64,000 bases of DNA, from assembly GCF_001870675.1 (NCBI RefSeq), contig NZ_MEHT01000046.1, positions 102,565-166,564 of the forward strand. The letters are read 5' to 3'. The notes below the pieces were generated by a model. That model worked only from the letters and a program-made list of their open reading frames with translations, was not told where the DNA came from and ran no database searches. Below, one piece after another: positions 18,398 to 26,832 of the stretch. Numbering within the stretch: the first letter of the stretch is position 1; every line of letters begins with the position of its first letter. Source of the DNA: Roseinatronobacter thiooxidans (lineage in GTDB: Bacteria; Pseudomonadota; Alphaproteobacteria; Rhodobacterales; Rhodobacteraceae). A program made the position numbers and the translations under genes.

Positions 18398-18563
18398 GGG
18401 CGCGTGGCTTTGGGCGAATCTTGCGCGCCAGCGCGCAAGGCCTATGCCATGACTGGCTGCCGAAACCGGTTGCGTTTCGTATAGCCGCCGCTTACGCGCA
18501 GACACTGCCACGCGCGGCACCCGCCAGCGCATCTCAAGATTGGACCTCAGCTTGACCTGCCCA

Positions 18564-19517
18564 ATGCCCGAAGACAGCCCCATTGATGCCGTCATCACAT
18601 GGGTGGACGGGGCCGATCCCGCGCATGTGGCCAAACGCATGCAGGCACAGGGCAAGGCTGTGCAGGCGCTGCATCCCAACGGGGTCAATCCGCATCGCTG
18701 GGGCAGCAGTGACGAATTGCGCTACTGCCTGCATTCTCTGGCCAATCACGCACACTGGCTGCGCCATGTCTGGATCGTCACCGATAACCAGACACCAGAC
18801 CTGTCCGCAATTCCCGCAGCATTGGCCCAGCGTATCAGCATCATCGACCACAGGCAGATATTCAGCGGCTTCACCCAATATCTGCCCACCTTCAATTCGC
18901 TGTCCATCGAAACCATGCTGTGGCGCATTCCCGGTCTGGCCGAGAGGTTTCTTTACTTCAACGACGATGTGTTCCTGACCGCCCCGCTTGGCGCGGAAGA
19001 TGTGTTTCACGGCGCAGTGCCGGTCCTGCGCGGCAAATGGGCAGATTACAGCGCCCTCGATGGGGACCGCGCCAAAATGCGCGACCCCGCCCTGTTCAAC
19101 CATTTCACCCAGATCAATGCCGCGCGCCTTGCGGGCTTTGCGCCTGTCCGCCTCTGGACCAGCGCCCATGTCGTCCACCCGATGAACCGCACCATCATGG
19201 CGCAGCTGTTCGACCAGTTCGAGGGCGCGTTCACCGCCAATCTCGCCCACCCCTTCCGCGACCTGTCACAATTCCAGCCGATGGCGCTGCACAATCACAT
19301 CTGCATCCGCAACGGCAATCACATCACCCCTGCGACACGCGACTATCTGCATCTGCGCAGCGGTGCTGTCATCGACCTGCCCATCGAGGCGGTTCAGGCC
19401 TATCTGCGCCGCTCGGTCCTGCCTGACGCGAAATTTCTTTGTGTCAACGACCTGCCCCAAGTCGAACAGGCCATGCCCGATGCGCGCTACTGGATCGAAC
19501 GCGCCATCAGCGCCTGA
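18564..19517 (+). CDS. Stealth-family capsular polysaccharide phosphotransferase
   Basis: The 317-residue protein shows the Stealth conserved regions. CR1 is 'IDAVITWVDGADPAHVAK'. CR2 covers 'WGSSDELRYCLHSLANHA', 'WIVTDNQTPDL', 'LPTFNSLSIETMLWRIPGL' and 'RFLYFNDDVFL'. A CR3-like 'WTSAHVVHPMNRTIMAQL' is also present. The family transfers sugar-1-phosphates in capsule or exopolysaccharide synthesis and is related to human GlcNAc-1-phosphotransferase. No other polysaccharide gene is adjacent. The start at ATG 18564 is preferred; a TTG at 18540 in the same frame adds eight residues. No clear ribosome site is seen for either. Confidence 0.88.
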   Translation: MPEDSPIDAVITWVDGADPAHVAKRMQAQGKAVQALHPNGVNPHRWGSSDELRYCLHSLANHAHWLRHVWIVTDNQTPDLSAIPAALAQRISIIDHRQIFSGFTQYLPTFNSLSIETMLWRIPGLAERFLYFNDDVFLTAPLGAEDVFHGAVPVLRGKWADYSALDGDRAKMRDPALFNHFTQINAARLAGFAPVRLWTSAHVVHPMNRTIMAQLFDQFEGAFTANLAHPFRDLSQFQPMALHNHICIRNGNHITPATRDYLHLRSGAVIDLPIEAVQAYLRRSVLPDAKFLCVNDLPQVEQAMPDARYWIERAISA

Positions 19518-19540
19518 TCCCGCCGCAACCCTCCCCCCAT

Positions 19541-19610
19541 TTTCTTGCGCCAAATACTCCGGGGGTGAATTGGCCGCAGGCCAAGAGGGGGCAGCGCCCC
19601 CTGATCCCCC
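19541..19610 (+). repeat. Rhodobacterales-type GC-rich intergenic repeat with hairpin
   Basis: The segment CTTGCGCCAAATACTCCGGG and the following GGGGGC-AGC-GCCCCC hairpin (19587-19601) resemble a sequence found after many genes in Rhodobacteraceae genomes (recognised from memory, not searched). It lies just past the Stealth gene stop and probably works as a 3'-end or terminator element. One copy is seen in this window. Confidence 0.55.
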
Positions 19611-19691
19611 CTTGCGCGGGCAGGAATGGGGCCTTGTGCTGCGCGCGATTGGGCGGCACTCTTGGCCGCATGCACCATTGGCGGGGGGACC

Positions 19692-21026
19692 ATGTTTCAG
19701 CATGCGGCATTCGGGATAGGCTTTTGCACTGCGCTGGCCGCAGCCCCCCTTTATGCAAACCCTGCCCTGCCAGACCCCGTGCAAGACGCGCTCTATGCCC
19801 AGCACGCGCCCGATCTGGTGCAACTGGGCTGGCATCTGTTCTATGACCCGATCCTGTCGGGCAACCGCGATGTGGCCTGTGCAACCTGCCACCATCCGGA
19901 ATTTGGCACATCGGACGGGTTGTCTTTGGGGCTTGGGGCCAAAGCCAGCGGCCTTGGCCCTGCGCGCATCGCAAACCCCGACACCCCGCCAGAACAGCGC
20001 ATGCCGCGCAATTCGCCCGCATTGTGGAACCTTGGCGCGGCAGAGTTCACCCGCATGTTCCATGATGGCCGGATCGAGGTGGACGCAAGCCGCCCCTCTG
20101 GCCTGCGCACCCCTCTGGAAGAGGATATGGTCACAGGCTTCGCCTCGCTCCTGTCGGCGCAAAACATGTTTCCCGTCCTCTCCCCCGATGAGATGGCGGG
20201 CCATTACAGCGAGAATGAGATCGCGCAGGCCGTGCGGCAGGGGCGACTGACAGGCACGGGCGGCGCTTGGGATCTGATCGCCGCGCGCATCCGCGCCATT
20301 CCTGATTATGCCAGCCGGTTTGTGGCCCTGCATGACGATATTGCCACGCCTGCCCAGATCACCTTTCCACATATCTCGAATGCCATCGCCGCCTTTGTCG
20401 CGGTCGAGTTCCGCTCGGACACCAGCGCGTTTGATGCATATTTGCGCGGCGCGGGCAGTTTGCCAGATGAAGCGCAGCGGGGCTTGGGGCTGTTTTATGG
20501 CCGCGCCACTTGCGCCAGCTGCCATTCCGGCCCGTTCCAGACCGATCACGGCTTTCATGCGCGCGGGGTGCCGCAACTGGGGCCGGGCAAGGCCGCGCGG
20601 TTTGAATCGCACAAGCGCGACACAGGCCGCATGCGCGTCACAGGGCGGGCCGAGGATGCTTTCGCCTTTCGCACCCCATCCCTGCGCAATATCGCCCATA
20701 CCAGCCCCTATGGCCATGCCGGATCGCATGCGACGCTGGCAGGTTTCATCCGCGACCATGCCGACCCTGTCGCGGCCCTTGCCCGCTATGACCGCTCACA
20801 AGTCATTCTGCCTGCGCTGGATGTGCAGGATTGGCTGATCATGGACGACCCTGCCGAGCGCGCCGCGATTGCTGCTGCCGCCCGCACCCCGCCCATTACA
20901 CTAAGTGACACCGATATCGCCGATCTGGTGGCGTTTCTGCAAACCCTGTCCGACCCACAGGCATTGGCAGGGCGCTTGGGTGTGCCGAATACCGTACCAA
21001 GCGGGCTGGAAGTGCCGCGCCGCTAG
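19692..21026 (+). CDS. Periplasmic diheme cytochrome c peroxidase / MauG-like protein
   Basis: The 444-residue protein has a signal peptide (about 1-22, 'TALAAAPLYA') and two c-type heme motifs, 'CATCHH' near residue 60 and 'CASCHS' near residue 275. The spacing fits the two-domain CcpA/MauG superfamily. It also has 'FRTPSLRNIAHTSPYGHAG', the conserved region around the second heme's distal side, and 'PITLSDTDIADLVAFLQTL' at the C-terminus. Members reduce H2O2 with electrons from cytochrome c, or oxidise protein side chains (MauG). The substrate here is unknown. The ATG at 19692 is preceded by a G-rich site. No partner cytochrome or methylamine dehydrogenase is adjacent. Confidence 0.9.
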   Translation: MFQHAAFGIGFCTALAAAPLYANPALPDPVQDALYAQHAPDLVQLGWHLFYDPILSGNRDVACATCHHPEFGTSDGLSLGLGAKASGLGPARIANPDTPPEQRMPRNSPALWNLGAAEFTRMFHDGRIEVDASRPSGLRTPLEEDMVTGFASLLSAQNMFPVLSPDEMAGHYSENEIAQAVRQGRLTGTGGAWDLIAARIRAIPDYASRFVALHDDIATPAQITFPHISNAIAAFVAVEFRSDTSAFDAYLRGAGSLPDEAQRGLGLFYGRATCASCHSGPFQTDHGFHARGVPQLGPGKAARFESHKRDTGRMRVTGRAEDAFAFRTPSLRNIAHTSPYGHAGSHATLAGFIRDHADPVAALARYDRSQVILPALDVQDWLIMDDPAERAAIAAAARTPPITLSDTDIADLVAFLQTLSDPQALAGRLGVPNTVPSGLEVPRR

Positions 21027-21139
21027 TGTTCCACCTGACACAAGCTATTCGATGAGGGCTTGTCGGGCATACCCCGCGCGGCATCAAAGCGTCCAGCGCT
21101 GCAAGCGCTTATCGGGCACCTTGCGGCATATGGCGAAGA

Positions 21140-21697
21140 TTAGCCAGCTTTGGGCCGGAACGCCGCGCAGCGCGCGGGGTCGGTATCGATCCGCGCCGCG
21201 CCAATCAGGTCCAGACAATAGGGCACAGCCGCAAACACCGCCTGCAGACATGTCGCAATCGCAGCGGGCTTGCCGGGCAATGTGATAAACAGGGTTTGGC
21301 CCCGCACACCGGCACTTTGGCGCGACAGGATCGCAGTTGGCACTTCAGCGAGAGAGGCGCGGCGCATTTCCTCGCCGAAACCGGGCAGATCGAAATCGAT
21401 GATATCGGCCAGCGCTTCGGGCGTGCGGTCGCGCGGGGCGGGGCCTGTGCCACCTGTGACCAAGACCAGATCGGCCCCGTCATCGGCCAGGGCGCGCATG
21501 GCATCTGCCACGCCCTCGCGCCCATCGGGGACAATCTGGCGCATGACCGTGACCGGCGAGGTGATGACGCGGCGCACCCAATCCTCGGCGGCGGGGCCGC
21601 CCAGATCGGCATATTCGCCGCGCGCCGCACGGTCAGAGACCGTCAGAATGGCGATCCGCGCGCCATTTTCACTCTGGCTGATATGTTCCACTGTCAT
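21140..21697 (-). CDS. moaB: Molybdopterin adenylyltransferase-like protein (MoaB/Mog)
   Basis: The 185-residue protein has the MoCF-binding fold: 'RIAILTVSDRAARGEYADL', 'VLVTGGTGPAPRDRTPEAL' (GGTG nucleotide loop and catalytic Asp), and 'LFITLPGKPAAIATCLQAV'. It adenylates molybdopterin before metal insertion in the cytoplasm. Start MTVEHIS at 21697 is used; a start 27 bases upstream is also possible. It lies 45 bases downstream of ubiV on the same strand and may share the anaerobically induced transcript. Confidence 0.88.
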   Translation of the reverse strand: MTVEHISQSENGARIAILTVSDRAARGEYADLGGPAAEDWVRRVITSPVTVMRQIVPDGREGVADAMRALADDGADLVLVTGGTGPAPRDRTPEALADIIDFDLPGFGEEMRRASLAEVPTAILSRQSAGVRGQTLFITLPGKPAAIATCLQAVFAAVPYCLDLIGAARIDTDPARCAAFRPKAG

Positions 21698-21742
21698 CGC
21701 GCCTGCCCTTTCAGAAACCACCACCCTGCCCCATAGCGCAGC

Positions 21743-22648
21743 TTATACCGGCACAGCATGGCCGCGCCATGTTGCGCCAGCACTGTCCCGCCCGAAACCG
21801 TCGCAAAACTGCATGTCGGGATGGGCAGCACCCAGATTTTCGACCAGCGCCTGCGCAGACAGATCACCCGCCAGCAGATGCGCATAATCGGCGCAAAGCG
21901 CATCAAACCCCGCAGATTGCGGTTGCAAACGCAAGGCGCTGATGCCCATGTCCCGCAGCGCCACCGCATGGTCGGCCATGCAGGCATAGGCTTGGCTAAG
22001 GGTTTGCACCCCGTTTACTGTCAAAAAGCGCTGCCCCTCCAACGTGTCCACATCGCGGCCATCGGGGTCTTGCTCGCAGACAAACTGGCACGAATCCTTG
22101 GCGCGCTCATGCAGGCGTGCGTGGTAGCAGCGCCCCGAAATTGCCAGCGGCAGCCGCCCGTGGCCCCAGACTTCCAGCGCAACCCCCTCGGCCTGCGCCA
22201 CTTCGGCCAGTACTGCGACGGATGCCATCGGCAATTCGGGCGGCAGGCAGATGCGCGTGGCCCCCCGCCGCGCCAGCCAGCGCAAAGTGCCTTCGTTATA
22301 GACATTGACCAGCGGCCCCACCCAGAAGGGCACGCCCTGCGGAATATGGTGCAGGGCAGACAGGTCATTCACTTCCACCGGCAGGCCAAGGCCCAGCAAA
22401 TCGGCGGTCAGCTTGCGTTCACGCCTCAATGTGATCAGCGCAAGCGAGGTCAAGGCCACCTGCTTGCCCCCTGCCTGCAAGGAGTCCACCGCTAGCGGGA
22501 TTTCATCTTGCCAGAAGGGCAGCCGCTTGGAACAGACCAATTCCCCCAGCACAACACGCGCCACAGGCGCGTCAGACAGGGTGGCGTAGAAACTGCGCAC
22601 TGCATCGGCACTCCAGAAAAACGGGTTTGGCGCAACTGTCAGGTCCAT
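21743..22648 (-). CDS. ubiV: Ubiquinone anaerobic biosynthesis protein UbiV (U32 family)
   Basis: The 301-residue protein of the peptidase-U32 family has the Cys set of the UbiV [4Fe-4S] centre: Cys in 'GELVCSKRLPFW', then 'GRCYHARLHERAKDSCQFVC'. With UbiU it performs oxygen-independent hydroxylation of the ubiquinone ring, using prephenate as oxygen donor in E. coli. Start MDLTVAPN at 22648 is chosen because GGAGGTGATGCA precedes it and the upstream extension lies inside ubiU. It is four bases from ubiU and last of the trio. Confidence 0.93.
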   Translation of the reverse strand: MDLTVAPNPFFWSADAVRSFYATLSDAPVARVVLGELVCSKRLPFWQDEIPLAVDSLQAGGKQVALTSLALITLRRERKLTADLLGLGLPVEVNDLSALHHIPQGVPFWVGPLVNVYNEGTLRWLARRGATRICLPPELPMASVAVLAEVAQAEGVALEVWGHGRLPLAISGRCYHARLHERAKDSCQFVCEQDPDGRDVDTLEGQRFLTVNGVQTLSQAYACMADHAVALRDMGISALRLQPQSAGFDALCADYAHLLAGDLSAQALVENLGAAHPDMQFCDGFGRDSAGATWRGHAVPV

Positions 22649-22652
22649 TGCA

Positions 22653-23630
22653 TCACCTCCATGTCTTGGCATAGGCGCCGGTGGTTGCGGCCTGCCCTTC
22701 GGACAGGCGCGCAAGGGCCAGCGCGGGCGGGTCGCGCCCGTCTTCCAGCGCATCTGTGACCGCGCGGAAGGCCCGCACAATCTGCGCGACATAGGCACGA
22801 GAGCGTTGCCGCCCTTCGATTTTCAGCGCCGTGACGCCCGCTTTTGCCAGCTTTGGCACCAGTTTTGACGCATCAAGGCTGACCGCATCCTCGAACACAT
22901 GGCCGGTCTTGTCGCCAGAGGTGAAACAGCCCTTGCACAGTGTCGGATAGGGGGCAACGCCGCCTTTGGGGGTACGGTGGATGGTGAAGCCCCCCAACCG
23001 CGCCACGCTATCGGTGCCTTCGGTCGCATAATCCACATGTTCGGGGGGCGAGCAGACACCGTTCATATTGGGCGAACGGCCCGTGGCATAGGATGACAGC
23101 GAACAGCGCCCTTCGGCCATGACGCACAGCCCGCCAAAAACGAACACTTCGGTTTCCACATCAATCTCGCGGTTGATGGCGGCGATTTCCTCGACACTCA
23201 GCACGCGCGGCAGGACCACGCGGCGCACATCGAAGGCTTGCGCGTAGAAATTGATCGCATCGGGGTTGGCGGCGGCGGCCTGCACCGACAGGTGGCGGCG
23301 CAGGTCGGGGTGGCGCTCGGCCGTATGTGCCAATAACCCCAGATCGGCCAGAATAACTGCATCCGCGCCCGCTGTTTCTGCATCGGCCACAGCGGAATGC
23401 CATAGGGTTTCTTTCCCCGCAGTCGGAAAGGTGTTGATCGCCACCAGCACTTTTGCACCGCGCGCATGGGCATAGCCCACGGCCTGCGCCAATTCGCTGC
23501 GCGAGAAATTCAGGCCCGGAAAATTGCGCGCATTGGTTTCATCGGCAAAGCCGCAATAGATGCAATGCGCGCCCGCATCGACAGCGGCACGCAGGGCGGC
23601 GGGGGTTCCGGCAGGGCAGACAAGTTCCAT
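22653..23630 (-). CDS. ubiU: Ubiquinone anaerobic biosynthesis protein UbiU (U32 family)
   Basis: The 325-residue protein starts 'MELVCPAGTPAALRAAVDAG' and has the U32 signature region 'VFGGLCVMAEGRCSLSSYAT'. The four cluster cysteines are in 'GGLC', 'GRC', 'NGVC' and 'LCKGC'. It forms the UbiU-UbiV Fe-S heterodimer for O2-independent ring hydroxylation. The start is immediately after the ubiT stop (23631), so translation is coupled. Confidence 0.95.
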   Translation of the reverse strand: MELVCPAGTPAALRAAVDAGAHCIYCGFADETNARNFPGLNFSRSELAQAVGYAHARGAKVLVAINTFPTAGKETLWHSAVADAETAGADAVILADLGLLAHTAERHPDLRRHLSVQAAAANPDAINFYAQAFDVRRVVLPRVLSVEEIAAINREIDVETEVFVFGGLCVMAEGRCSLSSYATGRSPNMNGVCSPPEHVDYATEGTDSVARLGGFTIHRTPKGGVAPYPTLCKGCFTSGDKTGHVFEDAVSLDASKLVPKLAKAGVTALKIEGRQRSRAYVAQIVRAFRAVTDALEDGRDPPALALARLSEGQAATTGAYAKTWR

Positions 23631-24173
23631 TCAATACACCTCTGGTGTTGTGTCAGCGCGCGTCAGGTGCAGGCCGGTCAATCGCTCCAGCGGTGCAAGG
23701 CTTTGGCGCAGGGGCTTGGCCAGAAATGGCAGCGCGTTCGCAATTTCGGCGCCAAGGTCCAGTTCGGCATCATCCAGCGCGTTGCGCAGCGCCAGCACGG
23801 CAGAGGTGTCGCCCTCGATCTGCAACGCACCAGAGAAATACAGTGTGTCCCCATCCTCGGCCCCGTGCAGCATGGCCAGAAACGCCGCAAAGCTGCCCGC
23901 GATCCGCGCATCAGAGGCGGGCGCGGCCCCGCGCCGAAAGGCGCGCAATTGCGCGCGCGCCGGATCAAGCCGCAGGACGAAGGGCAGATCGGTTATGTCC
24001 AACTCGAAATGGTGATTTTGATATTTATCAATTCTATGCAAGATTTCAGGATGGGCATACAACAGGTTTCGCGCCAACTGGCTTAGCGCCATCGAGACAG
24101 GCCAAAGCGGCAAAATGCGCATTGGTGTTGTAAGTAATTGGGGAATTGTAACATTCCCTGTTGCCTCTGGCAT
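23631..24173 (-). CDS. ubiT: Ubiquinone anaerobic accessory factor UbiT (SCP2 lipid-binding domain)
   Basis: The 180-residue protein is a single SCP2 sterol-carrier fold ('FELDITDLPFVLRLDPA', 'DARIAGSFAAFLAMLHGAED', 'LYFSGALQIEGD'), matching the UbiT/YhbT family. It is thought to present the lipid precursor to the UbiUV hydroxylase. An AGGAGG site lies 5 bases before the ATG. It is the first gene of ubiTUV. A perfect FNR box lies 66 bases upstream. Confidence 0.93.
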   Translation of the reverse strand: MPEATGNVTIPQLLTTPMRILPLWPVSMALSQLARNLLYAHPEILHRIDKYQNHHFELDITDLPFVLRLDPARAQLRAFRRGAAPASDARIAGSFAAFLAMLHGAEDGDTLYFSGALQIEGDTSAVLALRNALDDAELDLGAEIANALPFLAKPLRQSLAPLERLTGLHLTRADTTPEVY

Positions 24174-24238
24174 CGCACCCTCCTGCTTTGGCAGACCAGT
24201 CTTGCACCCCTGCTTAGGGGAAGCGCGCGATTATTTGT

Positions 24239-24252
24239 TTGATTTATATCAA
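24239..24252. promoter_or_regulatory. FNR/FnrL box
   Basis: TTGATTTATATCAA is a perfect match to the FNR consensus TTGAT-N4-ATCAA. It lies between the divergent ubiT and UbiD-UbiX frames, 66 bases before ubiT and 56 bases before the plus-strand start. That position suits anaerobic activation of ubiTUV and possibly of the divergent gene. Confidence 0.85.
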
Positions 24253-24307
24253 TTACCGCCACGGCTCCGCCTGTTACACCCCGCCAAACCTTGCAGACAG
24301 GCTTGCC

Positions 24308-25207
24308 ATGCGCCAACTTCCGCCTTTCCCCGATCTGCGCGCCTTCTTGCATTGGCTGGAGGGGCGTGGCGATATGCTGGGCGTTGACCAGCCGGTAGAG
24401 CTGCGCCACGAAATGACCGCGCTGCAACTGGGCGCGCTGCGCGCGGGCGGGCCTGCACTGCGGTTTGACCATGCCCATACGGGTGGCACCCGCGCGCGCA
24501 TGCCGGTTGTCGCCAATCTGTTTGGCACGCGCGCGCGGGTGGCCGCGGGCTTGGGCATGACGCTGGCGGACTTGCCCATGCTGGGCGAAGTTCTGGCCGC
24601 CCTGCGCGCGCCCGCCCCTGTGGAAGGGGTGCGCGATGCGCTGTCACGCTGGCCCATGCTGCAAGCCGCGCTTCGCGCGCGGCCCCGAATTTGCCGCAGC
24701 GCACCTGTCCAAGAGGCGCGCGACATTGCCGATCTGACGCAAATTCCTGCCCAGACCCCATGGCCGCTGGATGCAGGGCCGCTGATCACATGGCCCGTGG
24801 TCATCACCCGCCCGCATGGCACGCAGGCCGACCAGATCGCGCGGTATAATCTGGGCGTTTACCGCGCGCAGGTGCTGGGGCCGGACCGGCTGATCCTGCG
24901 CTGGCTGGCGCATCGCGGCGGGGCCGCGATTGCCAGCGGGCTGGATGACACGTTGCTGACGCGGGCCGCTGGCGTGCAACTGAAGGAACGCCGCCCCCTT
25001 GTGCTGCTGGCGCGCGAAGCGCCGCTGACACTGGCACATCTGCGCAATATGACAGCGGTTACAGAAATGGGCGGCATCATCCTGCCGCCGGTTCCGGCCT
25101 TTTATCTGAAGCCCGACAATGTGCAGGCCATCACCGCGCAAATCGCGGCCCGCGCGGTGGATCTGTTGCGCCTTGGGGCCGCGCAGGCCAATGCTTGGCA
25201 GGGTTGA
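24308..25207 (+). pseudogene. UbiD-UbiX chimera (N-terminal UbiD fused in frame to C-terminal UbiX)
   Basis: The 299-residue frame begins as a normal UbiD decarboxylase: 'FPDLRAFLHWLEGRGDM', 'LRAGGPALRFDHA', 'MPVVANLFGTRARVA', 'PLITWPVVITRPHG', 'NLGVYRAQVLGPDRLILRWL', 'AHRGG'. After residue ~205 it switches to the C-terminal third of the flavin prenyltransferase UbiX: 'AIASGLDDTLLTRAAGVQL', 'KERRPLVLLAREAPLTLAHL', 'GGIILPPVPAFYLKPDN'. UbiD is normally ~490-500 residues and UbiX ~190. About 290 codons of UbiD (including its Glu-Arg-Glu catalytic residues) and the first ~100 codons of UbiX, with the flavin-binding start, are missing. The junction lies near 24917-24928, where GCCGCG could belong to either gene. 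The simplest reading is an internal deletion between adjacent ubiD and ubiX genes. A functional fusion cannot be excluded, but neither active site is complete. Confidence 0.85.
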
Positions 25208-25352
25208 AGCGTATCGAGTCTTCTTCGGGCTGGCGGCACTCTGGACGGCGCTGTCCGTTCCACTGTGGCTGTCGGGCGTTGGCCCCCACACAGCCCACTG
25301 GCATGTCACAGAAATGGGGCTGGGCTTTGTCGCTGCCTTGATTGCGGGATAT
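25191..25352 (+). pseudogene. Truncated nnrS (N-terminal stub)
   Basis: From the ATG at 25191, overlapping the previous stop by 17 bases, the frame encodes 'YRVFFGLAALWTALSVPLWL' and 'THAHWHVTEMGLGFVAALI'-like sequence (window: 'WHVTEMGLGFVAALIAGY'). This matches the first membrane segments and HEM.FGF..A.IAG motif of NnrS, a heme- and copper-containing membrane protein of ~390 residues linked to nitric-oxide stress. Homology stops after about 54 codons. The frame then runs antisense into the amidase gene. The rest of NnrS is absent, so this is a remnant. Confidence 0.6.
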
Positions 25353-25427
25353 TCCCCAAGCGCAGTTGTCTTGTCTGCCCCCCATATTTATCGTGGCACA
25401 GGCAATCCCGCCCTGCCCCCCAGGGTT

Positions 25428-26768
25428 TTAGCTTGCCAGCCATTTCGCATGCTGCGCCAGCCTGTGATCGCCCCGCCCAAACCCACCAAATTGCAGGCCG
25501 AACGGCATGTCACGCACCCGCATCATTGGCAGGCTGAAGGCAGGGAAGCCAAGGAAAGTCCAGTACTGCAACAGCGTTCTGGACCCTGTCTGGCCAAGCC
25601 CTTCGGGCGCGGGACCGGACGCGGCAGGCAAGACAACCGCATCATATGTCGCCGACAGATGCTGAACACAGCGCCGCAATTCATCGCGCGCGGCCAGCAT
25701 GCGCCCATATTCCTCGAATGAGACATCTTCACCAAGTGCGACCCACTCATGCAGGCGCTGGCTGATCTGGTCTGGCGCGGCCTGACAATAGTGCCGGAAC
25801 CGCAACAGCATGTCATAGGCCACCATGCGCGGGGACATTTCGGGAATGGCACCCATGCGTTTCAGCACATCTGCAAGCGTGGCGTCCTGCGCAGGCTCGA
25901 CAAGAGTGACCCCGCGCGCTTTCAGGGCCTCAAGGCAATTCTCAAAGGCCGACAGGCTGTCGCCGTCAAGTTCTTCAAACCCCTCTAGCCGCGCGACCGA
26001 CAGTCTTTGGGGCATGACGGCTGGAAGCGGGCCATCGTCCGGCACAGGCAACGCCATAGGGCTATGCCCCGGCACGGTCCGTGCGATCCAATGCGACAGG
26101 CCCCAAGCGTCATCCACAGACTGGCCAATCGCACCCAAATGGTCATGCGTCTGCGAGACAGGGTGAATGCCCTCTATGGACAGGGCACCATGGCTGGGCT
26201 TGAACCCCACAACCCCGTTAAAGGAGGCAGGCCGCAGGATAGAGCCTTGCGTCTGTGTCGCAAAACCCGCCGGGAACATGCCGCTTGCCGCCCCCGCTGC
26301 GGTGCCAGAAGAAGACCCCCCCGGCGTATGCTTTGGGTTATGCGGGTTCGTGGTTGGCCCAGAGCGCCCAAGCGCAAACTCGGTGGTCACAGTCTTGCCC
26401 AAAAGAACCGCCCCCCCCAAACGCGCAGCGGCAACGCAAGCCGCATCGAAGCGCGGTTGGTTTTTTGCAAAAAAGGGGCTGTTCATTTCGGTGGGCATAT
26501 CTTTGGTATCAATAATATCCTTCACCACGATTGGCATGCCATCGATTGCAGACAAGGGTTTGCCCGCGCTGTAGCGTTTGTCAGCCTCGCGCGCTGCATG
26601 CCGCGCATTCTCAAGGTCGAGATACGCAAATGCGCGGATCGTTGGCTCTTTTGCCTCGATATTGCGAATGCAGGCTTCCAGAAACGTGCTGGGCTTGCTG
26701 CGCCCGTTCAGAAAGTGCTGCCGTTCAGTCTGGAAGTTTGGCAAATCTGAGAGGAAGGATTCTGTCAT
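25428..26768 (-). CDS. Amidase (amidase signature family)
   Basis: The 446-residue enzyme has the Ser-cisSer-Lys triad region: Lys in 'GMPIVVKDIIDTKDMPTE', the glycine-serine loop 'HTPGGSSSGTAAGAASGMF', and the nucleophile region 'FATQTQGSILRPASFNG' (TQGSI in place of the common TGGSI). It hydrolyses an amide of unknown identity in the cytoplasm. Start MTESFLSD at 26768 is chosen; 12 codons upstream are in frame but poor. It is the last gene of the minus-strand catabolic operon, and its 3' end abuts the broken nnrS. The Gln in the nucleophile loop occurs in a subset of the family. Confidence 0.88.
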   Translation of the reverse strand: MTESFLSDLPNFQTERQHFLNGRSKPSTFLEACIRNIEAKEPTIRAFAYLDLENARHAAREADKRYSAGKPLSAIDGMPIVVKDIIDTKDMPTEMNSPFFAKNQPRFDAACVAAARLGGAVLLGKTVTTEFALGRSGPTTNPHNPKHTPGGSSSGTAAGAASGMFPAGFATQTQGSILRPASFNGVVGFKPSHGALSIEGIHPVSQTHDHLGAIGQSVDDAWGLSHWIARTVPGHSPMALPVPDDGPLPAVMPQRLSVARLEGFEELDGDSLSAFENCLEALKARGVTLVEPAQDATLADVLKRMGAIPEMSPRMVAYDMLLRFRHYCQAAPDQISQRLHEWVALGEDVSFEEYGRMLAARDELRRCVQHLSATYDAVVLPAASGPAPEGLGQTGSRTLLQYWTFLGFPAFSLPMMRVRDMPFGLQFGGFGRGDHRLAQHAKWLAS

Positions 26769-26832
26769 GGCGGGACTCCTGCAAGATGGGTTCTGTGGTC
26801 TCAAGAAACGCGGCGGCCGTGTTCGGCAGCCC

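Noticed and set aside
19266..20759. 497-codon minus-strand frame over the Stealth and peroxidase genes
   Set aside because: Both plus-strand genes have catalytic or heme motifs. The minus frame has none and spans two genes.
24308..25207. Reading the frame as a complete short UbiD-like decarboxylase
   Set aside because: The C-terminal ~85 residues match UbiX motifs (LLTRAA..LKERRPLVL, IILPPVPAFY) and not UbiD.
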